64,000 bases of DNA from Terrimesophilobacter mesophilus (lineage in GTDB: Bacteria > Actinomycetota > Actinomycetes > Actinomycetales > Microbacteriaceae): positions 1,302,001-1,366,000 of the forward strand of contig NZ_JACHBP010000001.1 in the NCBI RefSeq assembly GCF_014200375.1. The letters are read 5' to 3'. This document shows positions 1-9,066 of this stretch, piece after piece. Each line of letters begins with the position of its first letter. Within the stretch, counting starts at the first letter, position 1. Under the pieces are notes generated by a model. That model worked only from the letters and a program-made list of their open reading frames with translations, made no database searches and was not told where the DNA came from. The translations under genes and the position numbers were made by a program.

Positions 1-1521
1 GGGAGCTCCGAGCAGTCTCGCGACGGAGTGGCGTTCTCCGTACTCGCTCATGTCGATGCGGATCATGGCCTTCTCGTCGTCGAACAGGAACTCGGCGAGC
101 GCCTTCGCGAGTTCCGTCTTGCCCACGCCGGTCGGCCCGAGGAACAGGAACGACCCTGTCGGCCGCGCAGGATCCGCGATGCCGGCACGACTGCGGCGGA
201 CGGCATCCGCCACGGCACGCACGGCCGGCTTCTGCCCGACGAGGCGTTTCGCGAGTTCCGACTCGAGGTGGAGCAGCTTCTCGGTCTCGCCCTGCAGCAG
301 CCTTCCCACCGGGATGCCGGTCCAGGCGGCGATGACCGCGGCGATATCCTCCGCGCTCACCTGGTCATTGACCATGAGGGGGGTCTCCTCCTCGGACTTC
401 TCAGCGTCCGCGAGCTCCCGCTCGATGACCGGGATCTCGCCGTAGAGGAGCCGGGAGGCGAGTTCGAGGTTGCCTTCGCGCTGGGCCCGGTCGGCCTGCA
501 TGCGCAGCGTGTCGAGTTTCTCCTTCAGCTCACCGACGCGGTTGAGGGATGCGCGCTCGTGCTCCCAGCGATTCTGCAGGTCGGCGAGGGACGCGCTCTT
601 CTCCTTGAGGTCGTCGCGCAGCTTCTGCAGCCGTGCCTTGCTCGCGTCATCCTTCTCCTTCTTGAGAGCGAGCTCTTCGAGTTTCAGGCGGTCGACGCTC
701 CTCCGGAGTTCATCGATCTCCACGGGCGCGGAGTCGATCTCCATGCGCAACCGGCTCGCGGCCTCGTCGATGAGGTCGATGGCCTTGTCCGGGAGTTGCC
801 GACCGGAGATGTAGCGGTTGCTGAGCGCGGCGGCCGCGACGAGCGCCGTGTCGGCGATGGCCACCTTGTGATGCGCCTCGTACCGTTCCTTGAGGCCGCG
901 CAGGATGGCGATCGTGTCCTCGACGCTCGGCTCGCCGACGTAGACCTGCTGGAACCGACGCTCGAGCGCGGCATCCTTTTCGATGAATTCGCGGTACTCG
1001 TCGAGCGTCGTCGCGCCGATGAGGCGCAGTTCCCCACGGGCGAGCATGGGCTTGAGCATGTTCGCGGCGGCCACAGAGCCTTCCCCTCCGCCGGCGCCCA
1101 TGAGCGTGTGCAGCTCGTCGACGAACGTGATGATCTGGCCATCCGCGTCGTTGATCTCCTTGAGCACGGCCTTGAGCCGCTCCTCGAACTCGCCGCGATA
1201 CTTCGCGCCTGCGACGAGGGCCGCCAGGTCGAGGGAGACGAGCCGCTTGCCCTTGAGCGAGTCTGCGACATCCCCGGCGACGATGCGCTGGGCGAGGCCC
1301 TCGACGACAGCGGTCTTCCCGACGCCCGGCTCTCCGATGAGGACCGGATTGTTCTTCGTCCGGCGGGTCAGCACCTGGCTCACGCGCCGGATCTCCGCGT
1401 CACGTCCGATGACGGGGTCGAGTTTTCCCGTGCCCGCGATCGCCGTGAGGTCCACCCCGTACTGTTCGAGCGCGGTCTTCTGCTCCTCGCCGCTCGCCGG
1501 CGCTCCCTGCATGTTTGCCAT
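1..1521 (-). CDS. clpB: ClpB-type disaggregase, 3' end outside window
   Basis: AAA+ Hsp100 chaperone that pulls apart protein aggregates together with DnaK/DnaJ/GrpE. 507 residues are visible before the window edge. The first AAA domain has Walker A GEPGVGKT at about residues 63-70 and a FVDELHTL Walker B. A coiled-coil middle domain follows, then the second Walker [10 protein letters not shown] near the edge. The protein begins almost directly at the first AAA domain, so the usual N-terminal Clp_N repeat domain of about 140 residues is absent. Only 59 bases separate it from the hspR stop, so no upstream start could restore it. The start is ATG at 1521 after a GGGGTAGG stretch. It is the last visible gene of the dnaK-grpE-dnaJ-hspR-clpB operon and probably follows HspR control. 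ClpC lacks this middle domain and is less likely. Confidence 0.93.
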   Translation of the reverse strand, partial: MANMQGAPASGEEQKTALEQYGVDLTAIAGTGKLDPVIGRDAEIRRVSQVLTRRTKNNPVLIGEPGVGKTAVVEGLAQRIVAGDVADSLKGKRLVSLDLAALVAGAKYRGEFEERLKAVLKEINDADGQIITFVDELHTLMGAGGGEGSVAAANMLKPMLARGELRLIGATTLDEYREFIEKDAALERRFQQVYVGEPSVEDTIAILRGLKERYEAHHKVAIADTALVAAAALSNRYISGRQLPDKAIDLIDEAASRLRMEIDSAPVEIDELRRSVDRLKLEELALKKEKDDASKARLQKLRDDLKEKSASLADLQNRWEHERASLNRVGELKEKLDTLRMQADRAQREGNLELASRLLYGEIPVIERELADAEKSEEETPLMVNDQVSAEDIAAVIAAWTGIPVGRLLQGETEKLLHLESELAKRLVGQKPAVRAVADAVRRSRAGIADPARPTGSFLFLGPTGVGKTELAKALAEFLFDDEKAMIRIDMSEYGERHSVARLLGAP

Positions 1522-1580
1522 CGTCCTACCCCTGCACTTCCTGCGAGTGTCCGTATTTCCCGTTCGCCGTCGCTACGGGA

Positions 1581-1997
1581 TCAGTTCTTGAACGGTCGCC
1601 ACACGACGACCTGGTTGTTGCGCTGGGCGCGCGTTCCCGCGCGAAGCGAGACGACATCGCCGGATTCCCCTGCCGCGAACACGCGTCTCCCCGGGCGGGT
1701 CAGCAGTTCGTCGGCGAGCGCGGTCTCGAGTTCCCGAACCCTCAGTTCGAGTTCGGCGATGCGATTCTCCAGCTCGAGGACGCGTCGGATCCCCTCCAGG
1801 CTCACACCCTCTGCGCCGAGGCGGGCGATCTCACGCAACTGAGCGACATCCCGCATCGAGTAGCGACGGGACTGGCCGACCGTCCGCGTCGGACGCACGA
1901 GGCCGAGCCGGTCGTACTGCCGTAGCGTCTGCGGGTGGAGGCCCGTGAGTTCGGCCGCCATCGCGATGGCGAACAGTGGCGAGTTCTCGTCCATCAT
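1581..1997 (-). CDS. hspR: HspR, MerR-family heat-shock repressor
   Basis: Transcriptional repressor of the dnaK operon that binds HAIR inverted repeats, usually with DnaK as co-repressor. The 138-residue protein opens with a MerR-type helix-turn-helix ([20 protein letters not shown], about residues 9-28), then [11 protein letters not shown], and a leucine-rich helix at about 70-100 typical of MerR dimerisation. Its ATG-ATG start overlaps the dnaJ stop, so it is translationally coupled to dnaJ. Two HAIR sites lie upstream of dnaK at 5496-5579, giving a complete autoregulatory loop inside the window. Confidence 0.93.
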   Translation of the reverse strand: MMDENSPLFAIAMAAELTGLHPQTLRQYDRLGLVRPTRTVGQSRRYSMRDVAQLREIARLGAEGVSLEGIRRVLELENRIAELELRVRELETALADELLTRPGRRVFAAGESGDVVSLRAGTRAQRNNQVVVWRPFKN

Positions 1998-2968
1998 CCC
2001 CTCGCTCTGGCGATCAGGTCGGCGCGGGGATTCTCCGCCGGCATGGCCTTGTCGAACTTCTCCAGGTGCTCCTTCGCCTCCGCGGTGAGGTGTGCAGGCA
2101 CGGCGACGACGACTTCGGCCAGGAGGTCACCGGATGCCTTCGCCGTCGTGACGCCCCTCCCTTTGACGCGCAGCACGCGGCCGCTCGGAGTGCCGGGGGC
2201 GATGCGCAGTTTCACCGGGTCGCCGTCGAGCGTCGGGACCTCGATCGTCGCGCCCAGGGTCGCCTCGGCGAACGTCACGGGAACGTCCACTCGGAGGTTC
2301 AATCCGTCGCGCTCGAACACCGGATGCTTCCGCACGGTCACCGTGAGGGTGAGATCGCCGGGTGCGCCGCCGTCCAGACTCGGTTCGCCCTTGCCCTTGA
2401 GCCTGATCTTCTGGCCGTCCGCCACTCCGGCCGGGATGCGCACGCTGATCGGCTTGCCGCCGGAGGACTGGAGCCGAGCGGTGTCCCCCTTGATCGCGGT
2501 GGTGAAATCCAGGGTCGTGGATGCCGTGATGTCCCTGCCCTTCGTCGGCCCGCCCGATCCGCGAAAACCGCCGGAGGACTGGCCGAAGCCACCACCGCCG
2601 AACATGCTCCCGAAAATGTCCTCGAAGCCGCTCGACTGGTAGCTGGTCCGCTGGTTGCCGGCGCCGAACATCCCGCCGAAGACGTCCTCGAAGCCGCCAC
2701 TCTGGCCGCCGGCCGCGAACCTCGGCATCCCGGAGCCCATCGCCCGCATCTGGTCGTACTCTTTGCGCTGCTCCGGGTCGGAGAGAACGGCGTTCGCCTC
2801 GCTGATCTCCTTGAATTTCGCCTCCGCCTTCGCGTCGCCGGGGTTGGAGTCGGGATGGTACTTGCGCGCAAGCTTCCGATAGGTCTTCTTCAAATCGGCC
2901 TGGGAGACATCCTTGGAGACTCCGAGGACCTTGTAGAAGTCCTTGTCGAACCAGTCCTGACTCGCCAC
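1994..2968 (-). CDS. dnaJ: DnaJ, zinc-finger-free J-domain co-chaperone
   Basis: Hsp40 co-chaperone that stimulates DnaK ATPase and delivers clients. The 324-residue protein has an N-terminal J domain with the HPD motif at residues 38-40, a Gly/Phe-rich linker (about 80-150) and the C-terminal beta-sandwich substrate domains. The four CxxCxGxG zinc modules of classical DnaJ are missing, which makes it the type II/CbpA-like form usual for the HspR-linked actinobacterial dnaJ. In the linker the unit GFEDVFGGMFG is repeated as GFEDIFGSMFG. The start is GTG at 2968, two bases after the grpE stop. Confidence 0.93.
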   Translation of the reverse strand: MASQDWFDKDFYKVLGVSKDVSQADLKKTYRKLARKYHPDSNPGDAKAEAKFKEISEANAVLSDPEQRKEYDQMRAMGSGMPRFAAGGQSGGFEDVFGGMFGAGNQRTSYQSSGFEDIFGSMFGGGGFGQSSGGFRGSGGPTKGRDITASTTLDFTTAIKGDTARLQSSGGKPISVRIPAGVADGQKIRLKGKGEPSLDGGAPGDLTLTVTVRKHPVFERDGLNLRVDVPVTFAEATLGATIEVPTLDGDPVKLRIAPGTPSGRVLRVKGRGVTTAKASGDLLAEVVVAVPAHLTAEAKEHLEKFDKAMPAENPRADLIARARG

Positions 2969-2970
2969 CG

Positions 2971-3588
2971 TCAGGCCTCAGGAACAGCGACGGCGACCTT
3001 GGCCGGCCGCAGAAGGCGCTCGCCGAGCTGGTAGCCCGGCTGGACGACATCCGCGATCGTATCGACCGTGACATCCTTGCTCGGCAGCTGAGCGATGGCC
3101 TCATGCAGCTTCGGATCGAACGGTTCGCCGACCGCTCCCAGCTTGACGAGCCCGTAGCGCTCGAAGCCCGCGCGGAGCTTCTGCCCGACGATCTCGAGGG
3201 GGCTGCCCTCGAGGTCGCCGTGCGCGTGCGCGAGGTCGAGGTCGTCGAGCACGGGAAGCAGTCCCGTCATGAGCTCGGCGATGGCAAGCTCTCGCGCGAC
3301 ATACCGGTCCCGGTCGACCCGTTTGCGGTAGTTGGCGTATTCGGCCTGCACGCGCTTCAGGTCGTTGAGGTGTTCTGACGAACTGTCGTCGGCCGGGGGC
3401 TCCTCGAGAAGCTTCGCGAGGTCCTCATCGGTCAGCGTCTCCTCGCCCTGGTCGACGTCGTCACGACGCTCTCCGGTCTTCGGATCGATCCGCCGCTTGT
3501 CCCTCACGACCGGCTCCGGAGTGTCCTCTGAGCCGGATCCGTCTGTCGCGTCGCGGCGCTTCTTGTCCTTGTCCTTATCGGCGGCCAT
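2971..3588 (-). CDS. grpE: GrpE, DnaK nucleotide-exchange factor
   Basis: Cytosolic exchange factor that releases ADP from DnaK. The 205-residue protein has a highly charged, probably disordered N terminus (1-75), a long helix for dimerisation (about 75-125, RVQAEYANYRKRVDRDR) and the C-terminal beta domain ending in VVQPGYQLGERLLRPAKVAV, the most conserved GrpE stretch. It starts two bases after dnaK and ends two bases before dnaJ, so all three are surely cotranscribed. Confidence 0.96.
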   Translation of the reverse strand: MAADKDKDKKRRDATDGSGSEDTPEPVVRDKRRIDPKTGERRDDVDQGEETLTDEDLAKLLEEPPADDSSSEHLNDLKRVQAEYANYRKRVDRDRYVARELAIAELMTGLLPVLDDLDLAHAHGDLEGSPLEIVGQKLRAGFERYGLVKLGAVGEPFDPKLHEAIAQLPSKDVTVDTIADVVQPGYQLGERLLRPAKVAVAVPEA

Positions 3589-3590
3589 TG

Positions 3591-5456
3591 CTACTTACTG
3601 CCACCCTCTGGCTCGTCCTCGACCACTTCGGCATCCACGATGTCCTCGTCGTCGGAGGATGCGGCTTCGCCCGTCTCGGACTCCGCAGCGGTCGCCTCGG
3701 CCGTCTGGCTCTGCTGGTACAGCGCCTCGCCGATCTTCTGCTGGCTCTCGTTGAGCTTGTCGAACGCGGCGCTCACCGCGTCGTCGTCCTCGCCGGCGAG
3801 AGCCGTCTTCAGTGCGTCGACATCGGACTGGATGTCGGACTTGACGTCCTCCGGCAGCTTGTCGTCGTTGTCCTTCAGCAGAGCCTCCGTGGAGAAGACG
3901 AGCTGCTCTGCGGTGTTGCGCATCTCCGCGGTCTCGCGGCGCGCCTTGTCCTCCGCGGCGTGCTCCTCCGCTTCGCGGATCATCCGGTCGATGTCCTCCT
4001 TGGCGAGCGAAGAGCCGCCGGTGATGGTCATCGACTGCTCCTTGCCGGTGCCCTTGTCCTTGGCGGACACGTGCACGATGCCGTTCGCGTCGATGTCGAA
4101 GGTGACCTCGACCTGCGGCACTCCGCGCGGGGCCGGAGCGATTCCGGTGAGCTCGAAGGTGCCGAGCGGCTTGTTGTCCTTGGTGAACTCCCGCTCGCCC
4201 TGGAACACCTGGATCGCCACGGACGGCTGGTTGTCGTCTGCCGTCGTGAACGTCTCGCTGCGCTTAGTCGGGATGGCGGTGTTGCGCTCGATGAGCTTCG
4301 TCATGATGCCGCCCTTGGTCTCGATTCCGAGGCTCAGCGGGGTCACGTCGATGAGGAGGACATCCTTGCGCTCGCCCTTGAGGACGCCGGCCTGGAGGGC
4401 GGCGCCCACGGCGACCACCTCATCCGGGTTCACGCCCTTGTTGGGCTCCTTGCCGCCGGTCTCCTTCTTGATGAGCTCGACGACGGCGGGCATGCGGGTC
4501 GAACCACCGACGAGGACGACGTGCGCCACGTCGCCGACCTTGATACCGGCCTCCTTGATGACGTCCGCGAACGGCTTCTTCGTGCGGTCGAGCAGGTCGG
4601 AGGTCATCTTCTCGAACTGCGCGCGGGTGAGCGTCTCGTCGAGGTTCGCCGGGCCGCTCTCCGTGAGGGAGAGGTATGGCAGCTGGATGCTCGTGCTCAT
4701 TGAAGAGCTGAGCTCCTTCTTGGCCTGCTCCGCCGCCTCCTTGAGGCGCTGCTTGGCGATCTTGTCGTTGGACACATCCACACCGGTCGTCGCCTTGAAC
4801 TGCTTGATGAGGTGGTCGACGATGCGCTGGTCCCAGTCGTCGCCGCCGAGGCGGTTGTCGCCGGAGGTGGAACGGACCTGGATGGTCGAAAAGTCGTCGT
4901 CCTTGCCCACCTCGAGGAGGGAGACGTCGAACGTGCCACCACCGAGGTCGAAGACGAGAATGAGCTCGTCCTCCTTGCCCTTGTCGAGGCCGTAGGCGAG
5001 CGCGGCGGCCGTCGGCTCGTTGATGATGCGCAACACGTTGAGGCCTGCGATCTCGCCTGCCTCCTTCGTGGCCTGGCGCTCTGCGTCGTTGAAGTACGCG
5101 GGAACCGTGATGACGGCATCCGTGACCGGCTCGCCGAGGTACTGCTCCGCGTCGCGCTTGAGCTTGCCGAGGATGCGGGCGGAGATCTCCTGCGGCGTGT
5201 ACTTCTTGCCGTCGATCTCCGTCTTCCAGTCGGTGCCCATGTGGCGCTTGACGCTCGCGATGGTGCGGTCGACGTTCGTGACGGCCTGCCGCTTGGCGGT
5301 CTCTCCGACGAGTACCTCGCCGTCCTTGGTGAAGGCGACGACGGACGGTGTCGTCCGGAAGCCCTCAGCGTTCGCGATGACGGTGGGTTCTCCACCCTCC
5401 AGGACCGAGACGACTGAGTTGGTCGTTCCGAGGTCGATTCCTACTGCTCGAGCCAT
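3591..5456 (-). CDS. dnaK: DnaK, Hsp70 chaperone
   Basis: ATP-dependent Hsp70. At 621 residues it is of standard length. The nucleotide-binding domain starts with [10 protein letters not shown] and includes [12 protein letters not shown] and [10 protein letters not shown]. The substrate-binding domain and alpha-helical lid follow, and the acidic tail ([16 protein letters not shown]) is typical of DnaK. First gene of its operon; the promoter region carries two HAIR operators, so it should be repressed by HspR and induced by heat. Confidence 0.98.
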   Translation of the reverse strand: MARAVGIDLGTTNSVVSVLEGGEPTVIANAEGFRTTPSVVAFTKDGEVLVGETAKRQAVTNVDRTIASVKRHMGTDWKTEIDGKKYTPQEISARILGKLKRDAEQYLGEPVTDAVITVPAYFNDAERQATKEAGEIAGLNVLRIINEPTAAALAYGLDKGKEDELILVFDLGGGTFDVSLLEVGKDDDFSTIQVRSTSGDNRLGGDDWDQRIVDHLIKQFKATTGVDVSNDKIAKQRLKEAAEQAKKELSSSMSTSIQLPYLSLTESGPANLDETLTRAQFEKMTSDLLDRTKKPFADVIKEAGIKVGDVAHVVLVGGSTRMPAVVELIKKETGGKEPNKGVNPDEVVAVGAALQAGVLKGERKDVLLIDVTPLSLGIETKGGIMTKLIERNTAIPTKRSETFTTADDNQPSVAIQVFQGEREFTKDNKPLGTFELTGIAPAPRGVPQVEVTFDIDANGIVHVSAKDKGTGKEQSMTITGGSSLAKEDIDRMIREAEEHAAEDKARRETAEMRNTAEQLVFSTEALLKDNDDKLPEDVKSDIQSDVDALKTALAGEDDDAVSAAFDKLNESQQKIGEALYQQSQTAEATAAESETGEAASSDDEDIVDAEVVEDEPEGGSK

Positions 5457-5495
5457 GCGCTCTTTTCCCCTTTTTCCGAAAGTCAGAATCCTGGA

Positions 5496-5516
5496 CTTGA
5501 GTCAGGACTACTCAAG
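5496..5516. promoter_or_regulatory. HAIR operator 1 (HspR site), perfect
   Basis: CTTGAGT at 5496-5502 and ACTCAAG at 5510-5516 form a perfect HAIR inverted repeat with a 7-base spacer, the published HspR recognition sequence. It lies 40 bases upstream of the dnaK start, just downstream of the likely promoter, so bound HspR would block initiation. Confidence 0.92.
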
Positions 5517-5543
5517 TTTTGTGCCTGTGGATAACTTTGTCAA
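5515..5543 (-). promoter_or_regulatory. likely dnaK promoter
   Basis: On the minus strand a consensus TTGACA (5538-5543) is followed after 17 bases by AAAACT (5515-5520), a weak -10. The -10 overlaps HAIR site 1 by two bases. The -35 is convincing; the -10 is an inference from spacing. Confidence 0.5.
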
Positions 5544-5558
5544 GCCCGGAGCCTGAAA

Positions 5559-5579
5559 GTTGAGTGTGAGTGACTCAAG
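5559..5579. promoter_or_regulatory. HAIR operator 2, one mismatch
   Basis: GTTGAGT, seven bases, then ACTCAAG: a HAIR site with one changed base in the left arm. It lies between dnaK and the divergent transporter gene, 45 bases before the transporter start, so HspR bound here could also affect that gene. Confidence 0.8.
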
Positions 5580-5623
5580 TATTGCCGATGCGCGCAGGCC
5601 CGGATGCCCAGTAGCCTGACTGC

Positions 5624-7033
5624 ATGACGAATGAGACACCCGACAACGACGTCGCAGTCACCACCTCCAAGAAGATTCCGGTCGCCGCGAACACGGGGGC
5701 CGTGGCCGCCGTCGGCCTGGACCTCCAGGAGGGCAAGGTCATCCCGCGCAAGCAGGTGTTCTCCTGGGCGCTGTGGGACTGGGCGACCCAGCCGTTCAAC
5801 TCGGTCATCATCACGTTCGTCTTCTCGGTCTATCTGACCAGTTCACTCTTCCTGCCCGCCGGGGTGACGCCGGATGAGAGCGGCGAGAACGCCATCCTCA
5901 CGTCCGGGCTCGGCTGGGCGGTCGGCGCCGCCGGCATCCTCATCGCCGTACTCGCACCCGTCATGGGCCAGCGCGCGGATGCCGCCGGCCGTCGCAAACT
6001 CTGGCTCGGCCTCGCGACCGGAGCCCTCGTCATCACGACGGCGCTCATGTTCTTCGTCGAGGCCGACTACTCGTTCTTCTGGTTCGGTGCGGCGCTCATC
6101 GCCATCGGCAGCGTGTTCAGCGAGCTCGCCGGCGTCAACTACAACGCGATGCTCGTGCAGGTCTCGACGCCGAAGACGGTGGGACGCATCAGCGGACTCG
6201 GCTGGGGTTTCGGCTACCTCGGCGGGATCGTCGCCCTCGCGATCGTCATCGTCATGCAGCAGAACGGATGGTTCGGCATCCCCACCGAGAGCGGGCTCAA
6301 CATCCGCGTCGTCGCTCTCGGCTGCGCGGTCTGGACGATCATCTTCGCCATCCCCATCTTCCTCAACGTGCCGGAGGCGCCCCCGGGTGCCGGCCGCGCG
6401 CGCGTGGGCTTCTTCGCGAGTTACGGCGAGCTCGGCAAGGACATCGCCCGGCTGTTCCGCGAATCGCGTCCGACATTCTGGTTCCTGCTCGCGAGCGCCG
6501 TGTTCCGCGACGGCCTCGCCGGCGTCTTCACGTTCGGGGCGATCATCGCGGCGACCGTCTTCGGGTTCAGCCCCATGCAGGTCATCATCTTCGGGATCGC
6601 TGCGAATCTCGTCGCCGGCGTGAGCACCATCCTGGCCGGCCGGCTGGACGACCGGCTGGGCGCGCGCGCCGTCATCCTGTGGGCCCTTGGCGGCCTCGTC
6701 GTGGCCGGGCTCGTGGTGTTCTTCGCCCGCGACCTCGGTACGACCGTGTTCTGGATCTTCGGACTCATCCTCTGCCTCTTCGTCGGTCCGGCGCAGGCGG
6801 CCAGCCGTTCCTTCCTCGCCCGCGTCACACCGGCCGGACGCGAAGGAGAGATCTTCGGCCTCTACGCGACGACGGGTCGCGCGGCGAGCTTCCTCTCGCC
6901 GCTCGCCTGGGCGGCGGGCATCGCGATCTTCCACTCGACGGCGTGGGGCATCCTCGGCATCGTGCTCATCCTCGCCGTCGGCTTCGTGCTCATGTACTTC
7001 GTGAAGGATGGCGGACGGACGGTGCGCTCATGA
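5624..7033 (+). CDS. MFS transporter, UMF1/Atg22-like
   Basis: Inner-membrane transporter of the major facilitator superfamily. The 469-residue protein has a cytosolic N terminus, then VFSWALWDWATQPFNSVI, a signature-like start of the UMF1/Atg22 branch, and about 12 hydrophobic segments. The GQRADAAGRRKLW loop is the MFS motif A between segments 2 and 3. The substrate cannot be told from sequence; the yeast Atg22 relative exports vacuolar amino acids. Its stop overlaps the next gene's start (ATGA), so the two form an operon. Confidence 0.85.
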   Translation: MTNETPDNDVAVTTSKKIPVAANTGAVAAVGLDLQEGKVIPRKQVFSWALWDWATQPFNSVIITFVFSVYLTSSLFLPAGVTPDESGENAILTSGLGWAVGAAGILIAVLAPVMGQRADAAGRRKLWLGLATGALVITTALMFFVEADYSFFWFGAALIAIGSVFSELAGVNYNAMLVQVSTPKTVGRISGLGWGFGYLGGIVALAIVIVMQQNGWFGIPTESGLNIRVVALGCAVWTIIFAIPIFLNVPEAPPGAGRARVGFFASYGELGKDIARLFRESRPTFWFLLASAVFRDGLAGVFTFGAIIAATVFGFSPMQVIIFGIAANLVAGVSTILAGRLDDRLGARAVILWALGGLVVAGLVVFFARDLGTTVFWIFGLILCLFVGPAQAASRSFLARVTPAGREGEIFGLYATTGRAASFLSPLAWAAGIAIFHSTAWGILGIVLILAVGFVLMYFVKDGGRTVRS

Positions 7034-7818
7034 CAACGACCGCCGACAAGGCCGAAGCGCTCCGCTCTCTCCACGTGCCGGGCGATCCGCTCATCGTCGT
7101 CAACGTGTGGGATGCCATCACGGCGCGCACTGTCGCAGCGGTTCCCGGCGTGCGGGCGCTCGCGACCGCGAGCCATTCGATCAGCTTCGCGCACGGCGTT
7201 CCCGACGGCGAAGGGCTCTCCGTCGACGAGGCGCTCGCGGCCGCGAAGGTCGTCATCGATGCGGTCGACCTGCCGGTCTCGGTCGACTTCGAACGCGGCT
7301 ACTCGCCGGATGCCGCAGGCGTCGGCGTCAACGTCGGCCGCCTCATCGAGGTGGGGGCTGCAGGCATGAACCTCGAGGACAGCTACGGCACCGGTGCCGG
7401 CGAGCTGTTCGACATCGATGACGCGGCGGAGCGGGTCGCAGCGGCCCGCACGGCCGCCGACACCGCCGGCGTCCCGATCGTCATCAATGCCCGCGTGGAC
7501 GCGCTCGCCCGCGGCGGCGAATTCGACGACGCGATCCTCCGCGGGAACCGCTACCTCGCCGCAGGCGCCGACGTGATCTTCATGCTCGGGCTCGCCACGG
7601 AAGAACTCGTCCAGGGTGCGATCGACGCGCTCGACGGGAGGCTCTCGGTCATCTCCGGGCCGACATCCGTTCCCCTCAAGCGCCTCGCAGAACTCGGTGT
7701 GAGCCGGGTGAGTTTCGGCCCCCGGCCGCTGGGACTGGTCCTGTCCCACCTGCAGGATGCGGCCGCGGTGCTGACCTCCCGCGGCGACTACCCGCCGGAG
7801 CTCGGCTTCTCGTACTAA
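7030..7818 (+). CDS. isocitrate lyase/PEP mutase family enzyme
   Basis: 262-residue TIM-barrel protein of the PEP mutase/isocitrate lyase superfamily, which makes or breaks C-C or P-C bonds next to a carboxylate using Mg2+. Visible family marks are VVNVWDAITAR near residue 25, LPVSVDFERGY (metal and phosphate region), GMNLEDSYG and VINARVDAL. It resembles the compact bacterial 2-methylisocitrate-lyase-like and oxaloacetate-hydrolase-like members, but the KKCGH-type catalytic loop of true isocitrate lyases is not present. The exact substrate is therefore unknown. It starts inside the stop codon of the transporter gene. Confidence 0.82.
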   Translation: MTTTADKAEALRSLHVPGDPLIVVNVWDAITARTVAAVPGVRALATASHSISFAHGVPDGEGLSVDEALAAAKVVIDAVDLPVSVDFERGYSPDAAGVGVNVGRLIEVGAAGMNLEDSYGTGAGELFDIDDAAERVAAARTAADTAGVPIVINARVDALARGGEFDDAILRGNRYLAAGADVIFMLGLATEELVQGAIDALDGRLSVISGPTSVPLKRLAELGVSRVSFGPRPLGLVLSHLQDAAAVLTSRGDYPPELGFSY

Positions 7819-7837
7819 CGACGGGTAGGGTTCAAGC

Positions 7838-8359
7838 ATGACCACCGAACCGGAACTCGTGGTCCTCGTCGACGAGGACGGTGTTCCCACCGGATCGGTG
7901 GAGAAGTTCGCGGTCCACACGACCGACACCCCGCTGCACCTCGCCTTCTCCTGCCACGTCTACAACGAAGCCGGCCAGGTTCTCGCCACGCGACGCGCGC
8001 TCGGAAAACTCACCTGGCCCGGCGTCTGGACGAACTCCTTCTGCGGGCATCCGGCTCCCGGAGAGTCGATGGATGACGCCCTGTCCAGGCGCGCAAGGCT
8101 CGAGCTCGGCATCTCGATCTCGCAGATCACACCGCTCCTGCCCGACTTCCGTTACCGCGCGGTCGATGCGAGCGGCATCGTCGAGAACGAGATCTGCCCG
8201 GTGTTCCGCGCCGTGACGACGGATGCCGTGGCCGCCAACCCCGGGGAGGTGGCCGAGTGGGCGTGGGTCGACCCCGCATCCCTGATCGCGGCCGTCGCTG
8301 CCGCCCCCTACGCATTCAGCCCGTGGATCGTGTTGCAGCTGGCCGAGCTCGGCCGCTGA
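7838..8359 (+). CDS. idi: isopentenyl-diphosphate delta-isomerase, type I
   Basis: Converts isopentenyl diphosphate to dimethylallyl diphosphate in isoprenoid synthesis, in the cytosol. The 173-residue protein is a Nudix-fold type I enzyme. The catalytic cysteine is C69 in TNSFCGHP, the metal-binding histidines are H27, H34 and H71, and the catalytic glutamates fall in IVENEICPVF (E116/E118). The start lies 20 bases after the previous gene, so cotranscription is likely. Confidence 0.95.
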   Translation: MTTEPELVVLVDEDGVPTGSVEKFAVHTTDTPLHLAFSCHVYNEAGQVLATRRALGKLTWPGVWTNSFCGHPAPGESMDDALSRRARLELGISISQITPLLPDFRYRAVDASGIVENEICPVFRAVTTDAVAANPGEVAEWAWVDPASLIAAVAAAPYAFSPWIVLQLAELGR

Positions 8360-8362
8360 CGT

Positions 8363-9004
8363 TCAGGGCTCGACCGCGCTCAGCGCATCCGGATCGGCGC
8401 CCGCCGCGAGGAGCCGGCCGCGCATGGCCGCTTCCGCCAGCTCGTATGCGCGATCGGTTCCGTGCAGCAGCGATCCGCTGTTGGCGGCATCCATGAGGGC
8501 GATCAATTCGAAGGCAAGAAGCCTCGGGTCGCGCAGCGCGGGCAGGTCGTCCGCCGCGAGCATGACGCACCGTTCCACGAAGGCTATCCATTCCTCATCC
8601 ACGGCGACGAGCGCGTCGTGCACCGGCCCGCTCTTGGAATCCGCCTCCGCCGCGGCGGCCCGGAAGAAGCATCCGCCCTCGAAAGTCCGGCCTCGTGAGT
8701 ACTCGAGCCAGGTGAGGCACAGGTTCCACAGGCGCGCGATCCCTCTCGGCGCGCGGAGCGTCGGTTCGATGATGCTCGCGATGTAGATCTCGCGGGCAGC
8801 ACGGATGGTCGCCAGCTGCAGGTCGAGTTTGCTCCCGAAGAGCGCGGCGACGCCACTCTTGCTCGTTCCGGTGCGCTCGGCGAGGGTGCCGATCGACACG
8901 CCGTCCAGCCCCTCGACCGAGGCGAGATTGACGGCCTCGCCCAGGACCGCGCGGCGCGAGCGCTCGCCGCGCCGTCGGCGTCCATCCGTCAGAACCGCAG
9001 CCAT
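8363..9004 (-). CDS. TetR-family regulator
   Basis: 213-residue repressor-type protein. The N-terminal helix-turn-helix spans about residues 15-60 (GVSIGTLAERTGTSKSGVAA) and the C-terminal ligand domain contains FEGGCFFRAAAAEADS, seen in the AcrR/YcdC-like branch with a TetR_C_6-type fold. ATG at 9004 is preferred over GTG at 9010 because GAGG lies five bases upstream. It is transcribed away from the alpha/beta hydrolase at 9067 across a 62-base gap and probably regulates that gene and itself. Confidence 0.88.
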   Translation of the reverse strand: MAAVLTDGRRRRGERSRRAVLGEAVNLASVEGLDGVSIGTLAERTGTSKSGVAALFGSKLDLQLATIRAAREIYIASIIEPTLRAPRGIARLWNLCLTWLEYSRGRTFEGGCFFRAAAAEADSKSGPVHDALVAVDEEWIAFVERCVMLAADDLPALRDPRLLAFELIALMDAANSGSLLHGTDRAYELAEAAMRGRLLAAGADPDALSAVEP

Positions 9005-9026
9005 TGTCACCTCACAGAATTAATTG

Positions 9027-9040
9027 TACGATCGTCCGTA
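9027..9040. promoter_or_regulatory. possible TetR operator
   Basis: TACG-N6-CGTA inverted repeat, also holding the 8-base palindrome ACGATCGT, in the 62-base gap between the divergent TetR and hydrolase genes. Position is right for an operator; the symmetry is short and could be chance. Confidence 0.3.
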
Positions 9041-9066
9041 TTGTTTTTCAACCCTGGAGAAACGAC

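Noticed and set aside
28-1842. 604-codon plus-strand open frame opposite clpB and hspR
   Set aside because: Shadow of clpB; no family resemblance and no ribosome-binding site.
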